Of a stretch of DNA of 24,748 nt, positions 22,282-24,748 are shown one piece after another. The stretch's first letter is position 1. The number at the start of each line of letters is the position of its first letter. Origin of the DNA: a virus; the IMG/VR virus record IMGVR_UViG_3300023245_000107, positions 1-24,748 of that record, one strand, 5' to 3'. Under the pieces are notes generated by a model that worked only from the letters and a program-made list of their open reading frames with translations, had not been told where the DNA came from and did not search any database. A program made the position numbers and the translations under genes.

Positions 22282-22361
22282 CTCTTCTCCGTTTGTGCTT
22301 GTTGTTAATTTGAGTATACGTTAACATAGCCACAACATTAATGCAACCCCAAACTTAATAA
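22282..22361. promoter_or_regulatory. Divergent promoter/operator region of the early operon and Cro-like gene
   Basis: 80-nt gap between divergent genes. On the minus strand TATACT (complement of 22313-22318) is a -10 box about 30 nt before the first early gene; its -35 (TTAATG) is poor. The region holds three short palindromes: GTATAC (22314-22319), GTTAAC (22320-22325) and CATTAATG (22336-22343). GTATACGT (22314-22321) also occurs in both end-of-window repeats. The Cro-like gene has no ribosome site, so its transcript may be leaderless. Likely target of that regulator. Confidence 0.5.
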
Positions 22362-22553
22362 ATGCTAAATATAAAAGAATTACACACCTACATCAAGAAA
22401 ACTAAGGTTAGACTACTGTGGCTTTCAGATAAAACAGGGTATTCCAGACACCACATTTCTAATGTACTCAATGAAAATATGAACACTTCTAAGTCTTTTC
22501 TTAGGGTCATGAACTACGCCATCGACGAACACAAAAAAACCCCTCAGCAATGA
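22362..22553 (+). CDS. Cro/XRE-like transcriptional regulator, 63 aa
   Basis: A single small helix-turn-helix protein. Residues 18-37 (LLWLSDKTGYSRHHISNVLN) form the helix-turn-helix with Gly at the turn, as in XRE/Cro proteins, followed by helix SKSFLRVMNYAI and a polar end. The size is that of Cro rather than a CI-type repressor. It lies divergent to the early minus operon, the classical place for its operator. The last codons and a little of the following sequence form a minus-strand terminator. No Shine-Dalgarno site precedes the ATG. Confidence 0.75.
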   Translation: MLNIKELHTYIKKTKVRLLWLSDKTGYSRHHISNVLNENMNTSKSFLRVMNYAIDEHKKTPQQ

Positions 22554-22563
22554 AACTGAGAGG
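22533..22563 (-). terminator. Rho-independent terminator (minus strand) ending transcription from 22978
   Basis: Minus-strand stem CCTCTCAG (22563-22556) with CTGAGGGG (22547-22540), one mismatch, loop of 8, followed by seven T (22539-22533). It stops transcription of the 86-residue gene before it enters the early control region. Confidence 0.75.
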
Positions 22564-22620
22564 CTACAAACTAAAAAACAGAAAACATTTGTAAAAATTC
22601 TAACTCTCTATACCTTCGAA

Positions 22621-22662
22621 GGTTCAAAAGGTTCGAAAGAGGAGTTTTGAACCTTTTGGACC
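22621..22662 (+). other. Long RNA hairpin, 18-bp stem with two G-U pairs
   Basis: Left arm GGTTCAAAA then GGTTCGAAA (22621-22638), loop GAGGAG, right arm TTTTGAACC then TTTTGGACC (22645-22662). All 18 positions pair on the plus-strand RNA, two as G-U (22624-22659 and 22635-22648); on the minus strand these become A-C mismatches, favouring a plus-strand RNA. It lies 67 nt after the regulator stop. No T run follows, so it is not an ordinary terminator. At the DNA level it is two direct 9-bp repeats facing two inverted ones. Confidence 0.8.
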
Positions 22663-22717
22663 CTCATCATCTATTAGTTCTTCTGTTTTCCTGATAGTCT
22701 TTCTTTTTTTATAGAAG

Positions 22718-22978
22718 CTAGACAATTACGTCGTCGCCTTCCTCCCTCATAAAGGTCAAAATACACAAATCAGCCCAAACTTCTTTGAAGCTAATGGGAC
22801 ATTTCTCCTTTACGAAACTTGTTCTCAAGATGTAATGAGCCTCCGATAAAAGTTCGCTGATTATCGTCTCAATTCCTGTGGAGCCCTCCGTTCTGTTCAT
22901 ATGAATAAACTCTTTTAAGTGCTTCCTAAAGACTTTACTTAAAGCTAACTTCATCGGTTCTACCTCATCTATTTTCAT
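22718..22978 (-). CDS. Small unidentified protein, 86 aa
   Basis: Begins MKIDEVEPMKLALSKVFRKH, continues with a His/Lys-containing helix, GIETIISELLSEAHYILRTS and FKEVWADLCILTFMREEGDD. Mixed helical protein with no family I can name. GAGGAAG upstream supports the first Met; a second Met at residue 9 is a fallback. It has its own transcription unit, bounded by the terminator at 22533-22563 and the ncRNA terminator at 23043-23077. Confidence 0.6.
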   Translation of the reverse strand: MKIDEVEPMKLALSKVFRKHLKEFIHMNRTEGSTGIETIISELLSEAHYILRTSFVKEKCPISFKEVWADLCILTFMREEGDDVIV

Positions 22979-23042
22979 CTTGTTCTTCCTCTTTTTTAGT
23001 TATTTGAAATTTTATGTTGATATAAACATTATTTAGGCGCAT

Positions 23043-23169
23043 AAAAAAACTCCGTAACTTTAAATAAAACTACGGAGCGAAGCTGGGATGGTTACCCCAC
23101 TTAAAACAATTTATTTAAACAAATTTCCCGTCAGAAGGAAATTACAAACACTACCCCAAGGTAACCCAA
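23043..23169 (-). ncRNA. Predicted structured small RNA of ~127 nt with terminator
   Basis: The minus strand has a promoter-like pair upstream (TTGCAA, 18 nt, TATAAA) predicting a start near 23169, and ends in a terminator: stem CTCCGTA (23050-23056) and TACGGAG (23071-23077) followed by seven T (complement of 23043-23049). Between them are further perfect inverted repeats: GGTTACC (23090-23096) and GGTAACC (23160-23166) enclosing the whole, AATTTCC (23122-23128) with GGAAATT (23137-23143), and TTTAAATAAA (23059-23068) with TTTATTTAAA (23110-23119), which would make a loop-to-linker pseudoknot. No reading frame of note is present. It could also be part of a replication origin. Confidence 0.45.
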
Positions 23170-23175
23170 TCTCAT

Positions 23176-23205
23176 TTTATAAAAAACATCACCATAGGAT
23201 TGCAA
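23176..23205 (-). promoter_or_regulatory. Possible promoter of the minus-strand RNA
   Basis: TTGCAA (23200-23205, a palindrome, so it reads the same on both strands) is 18 nt from TATAAA (23181-23176, minus strand). The -35 abuts the start codon of the replication gene at 23206, so initiation here would interfere with that gene's translation start. Confidence 0.4.
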
Positions 23206-24261
23206 ATGTCAGAGCAGCTTAACATCAATAAAGAATTAGAGTCAAGCCTCCAACTAACACCGGAGATTAAACAGGAGTGGGATACTCATCCATCTCAATA
23301 CTCGGTTACTATTCCCGATGATATCAAAGATGAAGTGGGCATTCTATTAGCCTACCTATATGGACTAATCGATATCCTCTGTTTCAAAAAGGGGTTCTGC
23401 TTTATGAGTGATGAAGCTTTGGCCGTTAAAATGGAAACCTCGGTTAGACAGGTTAAACGCTATATTAAAACCCTTGAAGAGAAAGGCATGATACACCGCA
23501 ATACCTATAACACCCCTCGAGGCCGAAAACGCCACATTATAACCAAATCCCGATACAAAGAGTACTGGGATAAGTTCCTATGTCATCCCAAAGTACCCGA
23601 AAAGATTCGTAAAGACTTCTTGAAAATAGCCTTCGATGCCAAAGGACAAAACGTGCCTAAAACGGAAACGGAAGCAACCCAAGAGCCAAATCTGTCCCTT
23701 GCATATACACAGGACAAATCTGTCCCTTGCTTTATTAAGTTAGACTTACAAGAGAGAGATACACCGACGTCGCCCCCCAAACCCCCCTCTATTCCCAAAC
23801 CCACCCAAAACGACGACGAAAGAACGAAGGTAAAAGAAGAGCTTAGAAAAGCTGGAATAACTGGCGAACGAGCCGAAATAGGGACAAGATACTATTTCAA
23901 TAACATCGAGGATTTTCAAAGTAGGGACAATCCTATCGCTTATCTTATTCATGGTATTCGGAATGGATGGGCTATCGATTCTGATGCTGTTCAACAGAAG
24001 AGCAAGAAAAACGCCGTTAAGAAAGAGGAAGACTTCGTCGATGGCCAGGACCTCTGTACCAAGTTCTACACGGAACATCCGAGTTGTCGAGGACTCAAGT
24101 ATTACCTGGGAGACTATGCTCTTGAGGTTACTAGGGATAATGCAGGGTATAATGTGCCATACAACGATCCTCAAATTAACCATAAACTCACAAAACTAAG
24201 GAGAGAGCATGCAATTTACTATTCCAGGAAAACCCATCACATGGAAGAGGACAGGTCGTAA
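23206..24261 (+). CDS. Phage replication protein with winged-helix domain, 351 aa
   Basis: I start at ATG 23206, with AGGA (23196-23199) upstream; the TTG at 23200 extends the frame but has no better site. Residues about 55-125 form a winged helix-turn-helix: GFCFMSDEALAVKMETSVRQ, then VKRYIKTLEEKGMIHR and RKRHIITKSRYKEYW, as in phage replication initiators of the O/DnaD type. A Pro/Thr-rich linker (about 175-200) and a C-terminal helical domain (NPIAYLIHGIRNGWAID) follow. It would bind the origin and load the helicase; the 22-bp iteron-like repeats downstream are candidates for its sites. It overlaps RusA by 53 nt. Confidence 0.7.
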   Translation: MSEQLNINKELESSLQLTPEIKQEWDTHPSQYSVTIPDDIKDEVGILLAYLYGLIDILCFKKGFCFMSDEALAVKMETSVRQVKRYIKTLEEKGMIHRNTYNTPRGRKRHIITKSRYKEYWDKFLCHPKVPEKIRKDFLKIAFDAKGQNVPKTETEATQEPNLSLAYTQDKSVPCFIKLDLQERDTPTSPPKPPSIPKPTQNDDERTKVKEELRKAGITGERAEIGTRYYFNNIEDFQSRDNPIAYLIHGIRNGWAIDSDAVQQKSKKNAVKKEEDFVDGQDLCTKFYTEHPSCRGLKYYLGDYALEVTRDNAGYNVPYNDPQINHKLTKLRREHAIYYSRKTHHMEEDRS

Positions 24262-24646
24262 GGGAGACATGTACTACGACAGACAGGCTAAGTACAAGCA
24301 GATGTACGCACTTATCATTCAACAGCAGATGAGAACACTGATGGTAAAGCCAGTTCCTTACACAGAGCCTCTCTGTTTAACGATCGACTTCTATATGCCA
24401 ATTCCACCCAGCTGGAGTAAGAAAAGAGGACTACGGGCCCTTAGAATGCCTCACAGGACTACTCCAGACCTTGATAACCTTACCAAATTCATTGGAGATG
24501 CCTTGAATAAGATACTTTGGGTTGACGATGCTTTAATCTATGAAATCCATTGTCAGAAGTTCTTTGGGTCGGAAGGCAAGACAGTTATTACGGTAGAGCC
24601 TTATGAAGCAGGTGATATGATTACCCCTGTAACACCTTGTTCTTAA
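24209..24646 (+). CDS. rusA: RusA-family Holliday junction resolvase
   Basis: 145 residues; RusA in E. coli has 120. The signature RTTPDLDNLTKFIGDALN (83-100) and LWVDDALIYEI (103-113) contains the conserved acidic residues D87, D89, D97 and the D106-D107 pair needed for metal-dependent cleavage. Start is supported by TAAGGAG six nt upstream, although it overlaps the replication gene by 53 nt in another frame. It resolves branched DNA produced by ERF/exonuclease recombination. The C-terminal tail is short and lacks other domains. Confidence 0.93.
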   Translation: MQFTIPGKPITWKRTGRKGDMYYDRQAKYKQMYALIIQQQMRTLMVKPVPYTEPLCLTIDFYMPIPPSWSKKRGLRALRMPHRTTPDLDNLTKFIGDALNKILWVDDALIYEIHCQKFFGSEGKTVITVEPYEAGDMITPVTPCS

Positions 24647-24748
24647 TGCATATATAATTTATATTGAGGGAAATAACGAACTATCAATAACAGCAGATTT
24701 TAAACAAATAATTTACCGGTATACGTGGCAGGGATTACCGGTATACGT
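24647..24748. repeat. Iteron-like 14-bp direct repeats, 22-bp period, at window end
   Basis: TTACCGGTATACGT occurs at 24713-24726 and again at 24735-24748, exactly 22 bp apart (two helical turns), with GGCAGGGA between them. Each copy holds palindromes ACCGGT and GTATAC. The second copy touches the window edge, so more may follow. The 66 nt between RusA and the first copy is AT-rich, includes a TATAAT (24653-24658) without a clear -35, and codes for nothing I can see. Typical origin or operator arrays look like this. Confidence 0.7.

Noticed and set aside
23583-24183. Minus-strand frames inside the replication gene
   Set aside because: No start signals and no recognisable sequence; the plus gene has a winged-helix domain there.

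Overview
This window is a piece of a tailed double-stranded DNA phage genome of podovirus-like type. The evidence is a continuous virion-assembly block (end of a probable portal gene, scaffold, N4-gp56-type major capsid protein, P22-type adaptor/hub proteins, ejection-type proteins, tail fibres) followed by a compact recombination/replication block (YqaJ exonuclease, SSB, ERF annealing protein, RusA resolvase, winged-helix replication protein). DNA is AT-rich, TGA acts as a normal stop, and Shine-Dalgarno sites are strong, so the host is a bacterium with the standard code; the host itself cannot be named from the sequence. No terminase, DNA polymerase, integrase or recognisable lysin is in the window.

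Layout. 1-2086 (+): end of the probable portal, then small basic or conserved head-region proteins, two of them overlapping in different frames. 2087-2248: regulatory gap with an inverted repeat, a possible promoter and a GC-rich leader before the scaffold. 2249-4914 (+): scaffold, major capsid protein, decoration-like protein, then a clear terminator. 4964-12784 (+): adaptor, short fibre, hub and ejection-type genes packed with 1-8 nt overlaps. 12768-13053 (-): an inserted two-gene cassette (ribbon-helix-helix protein plus a 41-residue hydrophobic peptide) whose promoter is back-to-back with a consensus promoter for the tail-fibre operon. 13147-17753 (+): fibre and adhesin genes sharing modules, then a small lipoprotein. 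17711-17734: hairpin terminator between the converging late and early operons.

22281-17750 (-): the early operon. It begins with an array of small acidic genes joined by a recurrent GGAGAAG ribosome site and continues into ERF (fused to an extra N-terminal domain), an AT-hook/membrane protein, SSB and exonuclease. 22282-22361 is a divergent control region shared with a Cro-like regulator (+). 22564-23205 is the richest non-coding stretch: an 18-bp RNA hairpin, a small minus-strand gene, and a predicted ~127-nt minus-strand structured RNA with its own promoter and terminator directly before the replication gene. 23206-24646 (+): replication protein overlapping RusA. The window ends in two copies of a 14-bp repeat with 22-bp period, which look like the beginning of an iteron or operator array.

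The genes work as two opposed programmes: the minus-strand early operon supplies recombination-dependent replication proteins, with rep/RusA transcribed divergently, while the plus-strand late block builds head and tail. The most unusual items are the predicted minus-strand RNA, the long hairpin with its wobble-only imperfections, the divergent ribbon-helix-helix cassette inside the late operon, the ERF fusion with an internal start, and the end-of-window iterons.
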